This document shows, in pieces, positions 17,667-26,792 of a stretch of DNA of 64,000 bases; within the stretch, counting starts at the first letter, position 1; each line of letters opens with the position of its first letter. The DNA is taken from positions 124,001-188,000 of the forward strand of contig CAJKAR010000002.1 in the NCBI GenBank assembly GCA_905197955.1. The letters run 5' to 3'. A model generated the notes under the pieces. The model had not been told where the DNA came from and made no database searches. It saw only the letters and a program-made list of their open reading frames with translations. Origin of the DNA: an uncultured Lentisphaeria bacterium (GTDB taxonomy: Bacteria; Verrucomicrobiota; Lentisphaeria; Victivallales; UBA1829). Both the position numbers and the translations under genes were made by a program.

Positions 17667-18218
17667 ATGAAAATTCTGGGAAAAAATGAAGTTGCTTCCG
17701 GCAAATGGCTTGCGCTGGAAATTCTGGATTATGTGGATCGGAACGGGAAAGAACGCAAATGGGAATGCGTCTCGCGGAAGCGGTGTGCCGGAGCTGTGCT
17801 GATGATTGCGGAACTTCTGCCGTCGCATCGGCTTGTTCTGATCCGGCAGTACCGGCCTCCCGCCGATGGCGTGGTGCTGGAGTTCCCCGCCGGACTCATC
17901 GACGAAGGCGAATCGCCGGAAGATGCCGCGCTCCGCGAACTGCGCGAGGAGACCGGATATCATGGCGTGATCCGCAAAGTCTATCCTCCTGCCTACAACT
18001 CGCCAGGACTTACTGGGGAATTCATCCATACCGTCCTGATGGAGGTCGCGGAGGACGCGCAGGGGGAACTGAAGACCGATTTCGATGAATCCGAACAGAT
18101 TGAGACTCTGCTGATTCCGAAACACTCTCTTTTGAAATCGGTGGAAGCCATGTCTGCCGAAGGCATCCGGATCGACGCCAAGGTGCTTGCCTATGCAATC
18201 GCCGAAGCCGCCCGCTGA
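17667..18218 (+). CDS. NUDIX hydrolase, ADP-ribose pyrophosphatase-like
   Basis: The 183-aa protein has a full Nudix box, GESPEDAALRELREETGY, near residues 78-95, preceded by VVLEFPAGLIDEG. The E-F-P-A-G context is typical of ADP-ribose and related sugar-nucleotide pyrophosphatases (NudF-like). It would hydrolyse a nucleoside diphosphate derivative with Mg2+ in the cytoplasm. GGAGG lies seven bases before the ATG. It is a single gene, divergent from coaE, and ends before a hairpin terminator. Confidence 0.88.
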   Translation: MKILGKNEVASGKWLALEILDYVDRNGKERKWECVSRKRCAGAVLMIAELLPSHRLVLIRQYRPPADGVVLEFPAGLIDEGESPEDAALRELREETGYHGVIRKVYPPAYNSPGLTGEFIHTVLMEVAEDAQGELKTDFDESEQIETLLIPKHSLLKSVEAMSAEGIRIDAKVLAYAIAEAAR

Positions 18219-18253
18219 CTCTGCGGATTCGGTCGTTTGCTTGGAAACAATGC

Positions 18254-18299
18254 GGGCGGAGAGAAGATCTTTTTTCTATCTCTCCGCCCGTTTCTGATC
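18254..18299. terminator. Hairpin terminator between convergent genes
   Basis: An 11-bp perfect stem GGGCGGAGAGA/TCTCTCCGCCC encloses a T-rich loop and is followed by GTTTCTGATCTTT on the plus strand. It lies between the NUDIX gene and the giant GH2-like gene and should end the NUDIX transcript. Confidence 0.7.
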
Positions 18300-18320
18300 T
18301 TTGCGCAGGGAGGATTCTGC

Positions 18321-21300
18321 TTACCAGCACCAGAAGAAATCGTTGGTGTACTTGGAGTCATTGAATTCATAGGGGAAAAGCAGGTCGCTGTTTTTCCCTT
18401 CGAATTCAAAACGGACCGGATTCCTGTGGATTCCTCCGGCACCGGAGCCGTTGTAAATCCGGATGGCGATGCGGTTTTTTCCTTTTTTCAGGACGGACCG
18501 GGCATCCAGTTTCCAGAGCCGCGCGCCGCGTCCGCCGAGATAGGCGTTGTAGATTCCGATGGCATCCGGCATCTTTTTCCCGTTGAGGAAAAGCGTGGTC
18601 TGATGTTCGGTCCGTTTGAAGGTGGCGATATCGCGGATTCCGTTCACATGCAGATAGATGGGGCCTGCTGGAACGTGGTCGAGTTCCAGTTCGGTGAAAT
18701 ACCAGCCGTAGCCGTCGTAAGCCGAATATGGATCGGATTCGAGATACGGGTTCTTTTCCGTGACGCCCTGATCTTCCCAGATCATGCCGGTTTTGATCGG
18801 ACGGGGGGACCGGGAGCCGAACTTTCCGTCGGCGAATCCGTTTTGTTCCCCTTTGCCGTCCGGATCGGTGAGGAATGTCCAGCTGTTGTCGGTCAGATCC
18901 GTGACAGGACGCTCAAAGGAGATCTCCGCCTGGTTTTCCACGTTCAGATTATGGAAGAGAACCGACCAGATTCGATAGATTTTCCGGCGTTCTTCTCCAT
19001 GTTTGACGGAATCCGGATCCAGTGCGCAGAGAATATTCCTCGTGCCGTTCCGGATCACTTCCGCCATGCTTCCATGCGGACTGCGAGTATCGTCGTTTCG
19101 GAGTTTGAAGTCGAACGATTCCGTCTGCGGATTTTCAAACAGGTAGAAATCCGACGCGGAGAGTCCGCGGAATGAGTTTCCTGCTTCTTCCGGGAAATCG
19201 CTTCCCGGCAGAGTCCCTTTCATCATCTGGAACTGGAAAAAGCCGCCGTTCCAGAAATGCGGATAGGTTTCTTTGGTCAGATACTGTCTGCGGAGAGTGA
19301 CGCTTTCCGGGAGATAGTCCGATCCGGGAAGACGGACGATCGTTCTGCTCTGTTTCAGGAGTTCCCGACTGATGGTTCCGCGCCCCGCCACGCAGATCGG
19401 GGAGTCCTTCACGATCCGGATTCCGAGACGTGCCAGAAATTGTTTTCCCGCTTCATCCCCGGTGTAGCGGACTCCCGGAATCTGCGGTTCCTGTTTTTGG
19501 AGAACGGTTTCCAGAAGATTATCTGCAAGAAGAGTGGCAGCGGGATCCGTTCCATAGCGGGGGGAGACATCTGCCTGACAGAAGAGAATGGTTCCTTTTC
19601 CGGAACGGGCCTCCAGAACCACGGCGTAATTCCGGTCGTAACCGCCTGTGACGATCGGACGGATGGAGCCGTAGGAGGGATTTTCCAATGCGAATCCCGC
19701 GACAAGATTGCGGTTCGTCAGATGCGGCGTCTCCAGCGCGACCGACTGATTGTGCCGGAATGCCTCGGACGGTCGTTTTTCATTGACAACACTTTCCGCT
19801 CTTCCGCACCAGAAACTCAGATCCTCGCTGGAGAGTCCTTTCACAGCTCCGTGCTTTGTGTCTGCGAGGAAGGCGTGTTCGAGCCGCTGCTCGTTCACCC
19901 GGTGGGAATAGAGCGAGGTATCGTCCTGTTCAAAGATCAGGATTCGTCCGCCGTTCCGGAGAAATCCGGAAAGCGATTTCGCATCGGTATTGCGCACAAG
20001 TGCTCCGCGTTCCACGATCAGTACGTCGATTCCTTTTGGAACTCCTTTGGCAAGATCGACTTGAATGCCTTTCAGCCCAGCTTTTCCCGCGACCGATCCA
20101 CCCTTTCCTTTCGCGATTCCGATGGAGACTTTTTTTGCCGCATCGGTCAGAGCTTTCCGGTCGGGTTTTGGGAAGAGAGTCAGAGCGAACGATTCTTTCC
20201 GCCCCTCGGCTTCCAGAAGGAGCTCTGCTTTCGTTTTGATGTTCACTGCGGGAAGACGGAATTCGAACGGGATGAAGTCGATGGCTCCCTGCGCAACGGT
20301 TTTCCGGAACGGGAAGGATGCGGTTGTTTTTCCTCCGATCCGGAGGGCAACGGTGCCGTTGACTGTTACAGGTTCTTCCGTATCATTGACGACCGCAACC
20401 TGTTTCCGGACCGTTTCTCCGCCGTAGAAATTGTGATCGCGGGTGAAGAGATCGTTTTTTTCGCCGGTCAGAGTGAGATAAAGCGGCTGCATCTCATTTT
20501 TGTAGAGGGGGGCGAAGATGCTTTTCTTTACGGGACCGTTTCCCTGTCCGAATTCCTCCGGCCAGGGATAGTACGCAAGAGCGCGGAGTTTGAAATACCA
20601 GCTGTTGGTGCGCATCCACTCGTGATTTTCCGTTCCGAGAAGCGGCTCGGTGAAGTAGTGCCAGGAGAGTTTCCGGTTGTCTTTAATACCTTCCGCGCGA
20701 TCGGTGTTGAAAGGATGGGCATAGAGCTCATCGGTCCACGCGCAGAATCCGTCCACGCCGTTGAGCCGGAATCCGCGGAGTCCGGCGAGAAAGAAGATCC
20801 GGCTCCACTCGAGCCAGTTCTCGAATGCCGCATCTCCGAGATAGCGCGAGGCCGCTTCGTAGAAGAGCAGGCGCGGAACCATCCGCCGTTCCTTCATGAC
20901 CGGAAACTGATGTTCCGGATGCTGTGTATCCATGTTATAAAGATTGATGGTTCCGGCTTCCAGAAGATAGAGCGGGAGTTTTTTCTTCGGACGGTTCGCC
21001 CAGGGGGTGTAATACATCATCCGGTCCAGCAGATTGAGTCCGTTGGTCGGATAGTGATGGAGCATCCGCATGAAGTTTTTCCAGTTGCCGGTTGCCTGTG
21101 CGATGTAGCCTCGTTCGGGATCGGCTTTTTTGAAGAGCGCGTCGCGTTTTTCCATGAATGCCTCCTGATCTTTTGCGGCGCGGGAGGAGGGCATGTAGGA
21201 ATCGTCGGTTTCGAACGGGTTCAGATTGAAGCCGTTGGAGGTGAGCTGCCCGTAGGGATCGCTCAGATAGCCGATGATTGAGGGATGGTTCCGGATTTTC

Positions 21301-23669
21301 CGGATGGCTTCGATGGTCTGGTCATCGGAATAGGTCTGCTCGACCGGAGCCATGACGAGGAATCCGAACTTGTCGCACAGTTCGTAGAGCGGCGTATTGT
21401 ATCCGCCTTCGACTGCATGCAGATAGATGGCGTTGAATCCCAGCTTCCGGAGATATTCCATTCGTCCGGGGTCATAGATCTTGGAGGGCGTTTTCGGAAA
21501 CGCGGTCCGAAGACGGACGATACGGCCGTTCAGCAGAAGATGTCCGTTTTTCGTTTCGAATGTGCGGAAGCCGAAGCGCTGTGTTTTTTCCTGTATGAGA
21601 GTTCCATCCGCTTTTTCCGCCCGGATCCGCGCAGTGCAGAGACGCGGATGCTCAATGGACCATTGCGGAAACGAAAGGCATTGTCCTTTGAAAATGATGT
21701 TGCTTTCATTTTCGATCTTCTTTTCCGCACGGAACAGAGAGTTTCCTTCCGGCGAGAGAAGTTCCAGAGTGATTTTCCCGTTGCCGAGTGCAGGGGCGGT
21801 GACCTGAATCTGGAATTTCCCGTCGGTGCCGTCGGCTTTCCGCACCCAGATGTCTTCGATGACGGGGGCGTGATCCGAGACTTCCAGATACAGGTCTCCG
21901 AGGATTCCATCTTCCCGTCGCAGAGATGGTCCGTGAGGCAGTTTCCCGAAAAGATGCAGATCAATCCGGTTTTTCTTGCCGTACTCCAGAACGTTCGAAA
22001 GATCGACCGACTGGGTCATCAGGGATGCTCTTCCCGCAGTTTTTCCGTTGATGCAGACCGTGACCTCCTTTTCCACATGATCGAACGTGAGACGGACATG
22101 TTTTCCTTTCCATTCCGCCGGAACCATGAAGGTTCGTTCATACCAGAAAAAGGTATTTTTTGCCTTGTCGGTCACAAGACTGTAGCTGCTCGGCTGGAGA
22201 GAGTTTTTTGTCTGCGGATGGATTCGGTAAACGGGCGTGTGCCATCCGATGCTCATTGGCAGAGGCGCATAAAACCACTTTGCCGGATCGGGGGAGGCGG
22301 TTTCGTCTTTGGACCCCTGCACCGCCCAGAATCCGTTCAGATAGATCTTTCGCGCGGAGGGTGTTTCGGAACGGGTCAGGAGGGAGTCGTTCCAGATGCG
22401 TTTGCCGCCGGCGTGATAGATTTCCGGCCACGGCAGATCCGGTGCGACGGCGCCGAACTGGAAGACCGGCAGCGTTTCCCGTCCCTGATACTCCAGGAAT
22501 GCCTTGCGATAACCGAAGATGTTTGTCGCGGGACGCAGGCTTGCCGGATTGGTCCGCAGTGATGCTCCGCTTCTGCTGTCATTCAGATTGATGCAGTAGG
22601 CGATCAGCGATCCGCGTTCCGGTTTTCCCGGAAGCAGTTTCCGCGGGATGGCTGCTTCCAGAACGTAGCCGGGAACCGGTTTTCCGTTTACGTTTACATT
22701 TTCTTTCAGGGTTTTGAAGCGGATACCGGAGTCTGTGATTTTGGTGCCATCTTTCAAGAGGAGTGGTTTCCCGCCGGCGGAGATGTCGAATATGATCTGA
22801 AATCCGTGTCCGTGCAGAGGCTTCTGTGTTTCCAGATCCTTCTGTCGAATTCCGGAAGCGAGAAAAAGTTCCACGGAATCGTTTTTCCACGGTGCTGCCG
22901 GATTGGTTCCTTCGCCCGGTGTCCGATCGGCAACGAGTGCGAGAAAGTAGAGATTGCTGGCATCCGCCATGAATGAGAAGTTGCCGGAAAGATCCTCTGC
23001 CGCCGGAATTGTCTTTCCAACGGAAAACTCCTTCCCGGAAAGATGGATGAATTCCGGAGGGGTCCAGAGATAAAGGACATTTTCATATCCCCAGTCTTTT
23101 TTGTAGGCGCCGTCGATCATGGTTCCGGCGGTCGGACGCGGGATCAGGAACCGTTCCGCGGGATCGACAACTTTGGCTTTGCGCAGTTCAATTTCCAGCG
23201 GAAATTTTGTCGTATCATACTGCCAGAGTCCGAACCCGAAGGTGACGGAGACCGCTTTCTTCAGATCCGGATTTTTATTGTCTTTCATCTCTTTGCGGGT
23301 GAAGACAAATTGCTTTGGCTGGGAATCGGCATTCTCCTTGCTCCATCCGGGAAAAAGGTTTCCGCCGCCGCGGGTGTTGATGCGCATGGAAACTTTGATT
23401 TTCTGCGAGGACTGAATGGTCATTTTCAGCTCCTGGAAGTCGGAAAGATCCATCGGACGGGGAAAAATGCAGTCGACTGCGGCATAGTTGCTTTTCTTTT
23501 CAGACTTGGGTACTGTGATCCGGATGACGGTTTGACCGTCGGCCTCTTTGACCCGGGTGATTTTTGCCTTGTGCCAGGAGATCCATTTTTCCTGTTGCAT
23601 CAGGTCCAGTGCGGAGAGCGTTTGCATCATCGAAAATGCAAGAACAAGGGAGAGTACAGATTTCAGCAT
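18321..23669 (-). CDS. Giant secreted GH2-like multidomain protein
   Basis: The 1782-aa protein has a signal peptide (cleavage near LSALD, about residue 20). In order I see: a beta-rich binding region (25-165); a DOMON/CBM9-like domain with KNDSVELFLASG (about 180-400); a GH2-type jelly roll (about 440-600) and Ig-like domain (about 600-705); a TIM barrel (about 706-1000); a beta-sandwich; an alpha/beta region resembling a glutamine-amidotransferase/ThuA fold (DVLIVERGALVR, about 1190-1420); and a C-terminal jelly roll (about 1600-1780). The GH2 landmark NHPSIIGYLSDPYG near residue 794 lacks the usual Asn-Glu acid/base pair, so activity is doubtful or non-canonical. AGAAAGGAA precedes the ATG. 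It is last in the LacI, prepilin-like, GH2 cassette. Confidence 0.75.
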   Translation of the reverse strand: MLKSVLSLVLAFSMMQTLSALDLMQQEKWISWHKAKITRVKEADGQTVIRITVPKSEKKSNYAAVDCIFPRPMDLSDFQELKMTIQSSQKIKVSMRINTRGGGNLFPGWSKENADSQPKQFVFTRKEMKDNKNPDLKKAVSVTFGFGLWQYDTTKFPLEIELRKAKVVDPAERFLIPRPTAGTMIDGAYKKDWGYENVLYLWTPPEFIHLSGKEFSVGKTIPAAEDLSGNFSFMADASNLYFLALVADRTPGEGTNPAAPWKNDSVELFLASGIRQKDLETQKPLHGHGFQIIFDISAGGKPLLLKDGTKITDSGIRFKTLKENVNVNGKPVPGYVLEAAIPRKLLPGKPERGSLIAYCINLNDSRSGASLRTNPASLRPATNIFGYRKAFLEYQGRETLPVFQFGAVAPDLPWPEIYHAGGKRIWNDSLLTRSETPSARKIYLNGFWAVQGSKDETASPDPAKWFYAPLPMSIGWHTPVYRIHPQTKNSLQPSSYSLVTDKAKNTFFWYERTFMVPAEWKGKHVRLTFDHVEKEVTVCINGKTAGRASLMTQSVDLSNVLEYGKKNRIDLHLFGKLPHGPSLRREDGILGDLYLEVSDHAPVIEDIWVRKADGTDGKFQIQVTAPALGNGKITLELLSPEGNSLFRAEKKIENESNIIFKGQCLSFPQWSIEHPRLCTARIRAEKADGTLIQEKTQRFGFRTFETKNGHLLLNGRIVRLRTAFPKTPSKIYDPGRMEYLRKLGFNAIYLHAVEGGYNTPLYELCDKFGFLVMAPVEQTYSDDQTIEAIRKIRNHPSIIGYLSDPYGQLTSNGFNLNPFETDDSYMPSSRAAKDQEAFMEKRDALFKKADPERGYIAQATGNWKNFMRMLHHYPTNGLNLLDRMMYYTPWANRPKKKLPLYLLEAGTINLYNMDTQHPEHQFPVMKERRMVPRLLFYEAASRYLGDAAFENWLEWSRIFFLAGLRGFRLNGVDGFCAWTDELYAHPFNTDRAEGIKDNRKLSWHYFTEPLLGTENHEWMRTNSWYFKLRALAYYPWPEEFGQGNGPVKKSIFAPLYKNEMQPLYLTLTGEKNDLFTRDHNFYGGETVRKQVAVVNDTEEPVTVNGTVALRIGGKTTASFPFRKTVAQGAIDFIPFEFRLPAVNIKTKAELLLEAEGRKESFALTLFPKPDRKALTDAAKKVSIGIAKGKGGSVAGKAGLKGIQVDLAKGVPKGIDVLIVERGALVRNTDAKSLSGFLRNGGRILIFEQDDTSLYSHRVNEQRLEHAFLADTKHGAVKGLSSEDLSFWCGRAESVVNEKRPSEAFRHNQSVALETPHLTNRNLVAGFALENPSYGSIRPIVTGGYDRNYAVVLEARSGKGTILFCQADVSPRYGTDPAATLLADNLLETVLQKQEPQIPGVRYTGDEAGKQFLARLGIRIVKDSPICVAGRGTISRELLKQSRTIVRLPGSDYLPESVTLRRQYLTKETYPHFWNGGFFQFQMMKGTLPGSDFPEEAGNSFRGLSASDFYLFENPQTESFDFKLRNDDTRSPHGSMAEVIRNGTRNILCALDPDSVKHGEERRKIYRIWSVLFHNLNVENQAEISFERPVTDLTDNSWTFLTDPDGKGEQNGFADGKFGSRSPRPIKTGMIWEDQGVTEKNPYLESDPYSAYDGYGWYFTELELDHVPAGPIYLHVNGIRDIATFKRTEHQTTLFLNGKKMPDAIGIYNAYLGGRGARLWKLDARSVLKKGKNRIAIRIYNGSGAGGIHRNPVRFEFEGKNSDLLFPYEFNDSKYTNDFFWCW

Positions 23670-23687
23670 AGTGAATTCCTTTCTGTT

Positions 23688-24485
23688 TTAACGTTTTTTA
23701 TAACTTGAGACATCCAGCAGAGGAGTTGCCGTTCCGGCAGGGCCGAGCGGTCCCTTTTCCATTCCGACATGTCCGTCGGCAAACAGCATGTTCGCACTCA
23801 GAAAATGGCGCAGCGGAATCCGGTATTGCGGGGCACTCAGAGAGAACGGATCCATCTCTTTTGCATAGTGCGGAGCAGTACAATATCCGTCATTTCCGCC
23901 TAGACCATCTGCAACGAGAACTGCGTCGGAGGCTCTTTTTGCCATTTTCTGGAGATCGGTAAATCGGTAATGGTTCTCTTTGTATCTTGATCCGGGAGCG
24001 TCACCGGGATTGAGTTCATAATGTCCGGTCGCAATGTTCAAGTTGATGACATAGCTGATAATGTCCTCCACTCCCCAGGAACTTGCCGCGTTCATTTTGA
24101 TCGGTTTCGTATCCGCCGGACAGTAGAAGATTCCTTTCGTACCTGTAGTTACATCCTCCTGTTTGCTGCTGGCGGGTTTGCCGGTATATCCGAGGAGCTG
24201 AAGTTTTCTCCACCAGAAATGTCCCGGAAAAGAGTAGGTCATCGCCGGACAGATCCAGTCATTGAAATCGTTCCCGTATTGCATGAATGCCAGTCCCTGC
24301 TGCTTCAGATTGCTGGTGCAGCTGATCGCATGTGCCTTGTCGCGCGCTTTATTCAACGCGGGAAGAAGCAGAGAAGCAAGAATTGCAATGATTGCAATTA
24401 CTACCAGAAGTTCTATCAATGTGAAATTTTCAAGCGGACGGACGAACACTTTCTTCCTGATTTTTCTTTGAATGGATGCTTTCAT
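23688..24485 (-). CDS. Prepilin-like protein with type II/IV N-terminal methylation motif
   Basis: The protein is about 265 aa. After a basic leader comes NFTLIELLVVIAIIAIL, the hydrophobic helix of type IV pilins and type II secretion pseudopilins, then LLPALNKAR and a mostly beta globular part. Near the C-terminus H-x9-DG is present (RHF...ADGHV), typical of the large prepilin-like families of Planctomycetes and Lentisphaerae. The residue before the expected cleavage is Asn, not Gly. The ATG at 24485 has AAAGGA about six bases upstream. It lies between a LacI regulator and the giant GH2-like gene, 18 bases from the latter, so it is probably co-transcribed. Confidence 0.85.
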   Translation of the reverse strand: MKASIQRKIRKKVFVRPLENFTLIELLVVIAIIAILASLLLPALNKARDKAHAISCTSNLKQQGLAFMQYGNDFNDWICPAMTYSFPGHFWWRKLQLLGYTGKPASSKQEDVTTGTKGIFYCPADTKPIKMNAASSWGVEDIISYVINLNIATGHYELNPGDAPGSRYKENHYRFTDLQKMAKRASDAVLVADGLGGNDGYCTAPHYAKEMDPFSLSAPQYRIPLRHFLSANMLFADGHVGMEKGPLGPAGTATPLLDVSSYKKR

Positions 24486-24523
24486 TTGTTTTCCTTTCAT
24501 GCTTTGAATGGCAGAAGTTGGAT

Positions 24524-25537
24524 TCAATCTCTGATATATGTAATCGGGTCCACCAGGAAGGTCCCGGCATTTCTGTTCGTGAAATTCTCAATGATGTATT
24601 TAACCACCAGCTCCACATTGAGCGAAGCAGAGGAAATTGGGTATGGATATGCCTGTACTGCGAGTGTATTGTTGAAGGCGATCAGGCGGACATCTTTTCC
24701 GATGATCCGTCCGGTCTGCTGAAGATAATTGGCCCCGCCGATCGCAAAATAGTCGGAAAGATAAAGCACAGCGTCAGTATCCGGTTCTTTTTCGAACAGT
24801 TCCTTTGTTTTGGCATATCCCAGTGTCATATGTTCGGCGAGTTGGCTTTCGGGGGATTCCGCTACGAGATTCGGGATCGGATATATAATGGTATGCAAAT
24901 CTTCCTTTTTCAGTTGCAGAACCTTGGAAAGCGCGTTGCATCTATTGAGGTCCAGCGAAGTAATCGCCCGGATTTTTCTGCATTTTCGTTCCAGACAGTG
25001 TTCCAGCAGAAGAGAAATCCCTTTTTCCACATTGACATTGACGGTATTCCTGTACTCTGAACTGAATGTCATCATGGTGATACCCGTCCGCTGTTCGAGA
25101 TCGTCAAGATCCTCCCATTCGCACGGTTTCCCGATGGAAATGAAATGTTCGGCTCCGCGCTGGATCAGGTTCAGCATGATATCATGCCGCTTGGACCAGT
25201 CATCCGGCATTGTTTCAATATAGACGGAATAACCGTCGTTGCTCAGTCGTTCCAGAATCTGAAAAATGAACTGTCGGATGTATTCAAAATCCTTCATATT
25301 TGCGTGCCCGATAATCAGCGCCACGGTTTTCGTGCTGATTCCACGCATGAGCTTGTAGCCGAGATTGGGTTGATAGCCGAGCCGCTCCGCGGTTTCGCGT
25401 ACCAGACGGCGCGTCTCCTCCGAACTGAAATTCGAGGCGCGGTTGTTCAGAATCTGTGAGACGGTCGGCACCGATAAATTACAGCTCTTTGCCACATCCC
25501 TTAATGTAATTCTTCGTATTTTACGCTCCGCAGCCAT
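24524..25537 (-). CDS. LacI-family transcriptional regulator
   Basis: The 337-aa protein starts with a LacI helix-turn-helix (TLRDVAKSCNLSVPTVSQIL), a hinge region (ERLGYQPNLGYKLMRG) and a periplasmic-binding-fold effector domain (VALIIGH..., TDAVLYLSDYFAIGG, VRLIAFNNT). It should respond to a sugar or sugar derivative. GGAG lies seven bases before the ATG. It heads the cassette with the prepilin-like and GH2-like genes, and its own promoter carries a palindromic candidate operator, so autoregulation of the whole cassette is likely. Confidence 0.93.
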   Translation of the reverse strand: MAAERKIRRITLRDVAKSCNLSVPTVSQILNNRASNFSSEETRRLVRETAERLGYQPNLGYKLMRGISTKTVALIIGHANMKDFEYIRQFIFQILERLSNDGYSVYIETMPDDWSKRHDIMLNLIQRGAEHFISIGKPCEWEDLDDLEQRTGITMMTFSSEYRNTVNVNVEKGISLLLEHCLERKCRKIRAITSLDLNRCNALSKVLQLKKEDLHTIIYPIPNLVAESPESQLAEHMTLGYAKTKELFEKEPDTDAVLYLSDYFAIGGANYLQQTGRIIGKDVRLIAFNNTLAVQAYPYPISSASLNVELVVKYIIENFTNRNAGTFLVDPITYIRD

Positions 25538-25562
25538 TGAAAAACTCCATACAAAATAAGTT

Positions 25563-25580
25563 ATACAAATATGTTTGTAT
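25563..25580. promoter_or_regulatory. Candidate LacI operator ATACAAA-N4-TTTGTAT
   Basis: Seven-base inverted arms flank TATG. On the minus strand the site begins about eight bases past the -10, around the transcription start of the LacI gene. An extra half-site CCATACAAA lies at 25547-25555, so the region also reads as CCATACAAA...TTTGTATGG. This is a typical place for repression by the encoded LacI protein. Confidence 0.65.
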
Positions 25581-25587
25581 GGTTTTA

Positions 25588-25616
25588 ATTATACTCTAAA
25601 CCCTCTTATTTGTCAA
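25588..25616 (-). promoter_or_regulatory. Consensus sigma-70 promoter of the LacI/prepilin/GH2 cassette
   Basis: On the minus strand a perfect TTGACA (25616-25611) and a perfect TATAAT (25593-25588) are separated by 17 bases. The candidate operator follows directly, and the LacI ATG is about 50 bases downstream. Confidence 0.85.
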
Positions 25617-25773
25617 TAGGGCGAAAGAGAAGTTTTTCCAAAAAATGCAAAAAAAAAGAACAGAAAGAGGAAAATCCATAAACTTCCCTGAAGATCCATA
25701 GAACGCAACGGAAAAAACTTCATCAGAAGCAGATTGCTTTGGAAAAGAATACGGAGATGAATCAGAGAAAAAA

Positions 25774-25857
25774 TGGTGCTCGAGGGGAGACTCGAACTCC
25801 CATGGATCGCTCCACTAGCACCTCAAGCTAGCGCGTCTGCCATTTCGCCACCCGAGC
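25774..25857 (-). tRNA. tRNA-Leu (anticodon GAG)
   Basis: On the minus strand the 84-base sequence folds as a class II tRNA with encoded CCA. The acceptor is GCTCGGG/CTCGAGC. The anticodon arm is CTAGC-TTGAGGT-GCTAG with anticodon GAG (leucine, CUC/CUU), followed by a long variable arm and the T-arm loop TTCGAGT. The gene stands alone between the LacI promoter region and murI. Confidence 0.95.
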
Positions 25858-25973
25858 AATATGATCTTTGGTGTGCATATAAGATACTACGCTTTTTTGA
25901 TTTTGCAAGTCCCGGATGTAAATTTTTCTGAAAGAAGCTTCTTCGGGGGGAGGAGAAATGTGGTTCCGGAGAT

Positions 25974-26792
25974 TTAATCCTCTGTCAGAACGATTTTCTG
26001 CACCCGCTCCGGCGGATGACTCAGAAAACGTGCCGCATGAACCGCGAATTCGGAATGGAGATCCGTGACAAAAAAGCTGTTTTTTGCGCCTTTTCCCGGG
26101 GTGGCGCAAAGATCGTTTTTCTGAATGAAATCCGAAACGTAATCGGCGCAGGCGGTTGCGCTGTCGATAATCTGGACCCTGTTTTCGAAATAACGGTTCA
26201 GCGCGTTCTGAAACAGCGGATAGTGGGTGCAGCCGAGGAGGATCGCGTCGGGCGGATTGTTTTTGACTTTGTTCAGATAAATATCGAGGACCGCACAGGC
26301 AAGATCATTGTCCACGATCCCCTCTTCGGCCATCGGAACAAGCAGAGGACAGGCGATGCTTTCCACGATGATGGAAGGATCCACTGCATGAATGCCTCTG
26401 CGGTAGGCGTCGCTGTTGATGGTTGCGCGGGTTCCGAGAACGGTGATTTTTTTGCGTCCGGTCCGTACCGCCGCGCGGATTCCCGCTTCCAGGACTCCGA
26501 GAATGCTGGAAGTCGGATAGTTCTGGTGCAGCGTCTTCATGGCGACCGCGGAAACGGTGTTGCAGGCGACCACGATCATTTTGACTCCGCGGGAGAACAG
26601 AAATTCCGCATCCTGCAATGCAAAACTGCGGATGGAATCGACAGATTTGTCGCCATAGGGAACACGGGCGGTGTCTCCGAGATAAATGATATCCTCATCC
26701 GGGAGAAGACGGGAGAGCGCGGCGACCACGGTCAGTCCGCCAAGTCCCGAATCGAATACTCCGATGGGTCTGTTGTCAGCCTTGTGCGACAC
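25974..26792 (-). CDS. murI: Glutamate racemase
   Basis: The enzyme makes D-glutamate for peptidoglycan. The 272-aa product shows PIGVFDSGLGGLTV at the N-terminus and both catalytic cysteines, in VVACNTVSA and LLGCTHYPL. The start is GTG at 26792 with AAGGA seven bases upstream. It overlaps the end of the GGCT/amidoligase-like gene by 17 bases, so it is the last gene of the accA-argA-GGCT-murI run. Confidence 0.96.
   Translation of the reverse strand: MSHKADNRPIGVFDSGLGGLTVVAALSRLLPDEDIIYLGDTARVPYGDKSVDSIRSFALQDAEFLFSRGVKMIVVACNTVSAVAMKTLHQNYPTSSILGVLEAGIRAAVRTGRKKITVLGTRATINSDAYRRGIHAVDPSIIVESIACPLLVPMAEEGIVDNDLACAVLDIYLNKVKNNPPDAILLGCTHYPLFQNALNRYFENRVQIIDSATACADYVSDFIQKNDLCATPGKGAKNSFFVTDLHSEFAVHAARFLSHPPERVQKIVLTED

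Noticed and set aside
25617..25773. A-rich region between the first LacI promoter and tRNA-Leu as a possible small gene
   Set aside because: No open frame with a usable start and ribosome binding site, and no stable hairpin; I see nothing in it.
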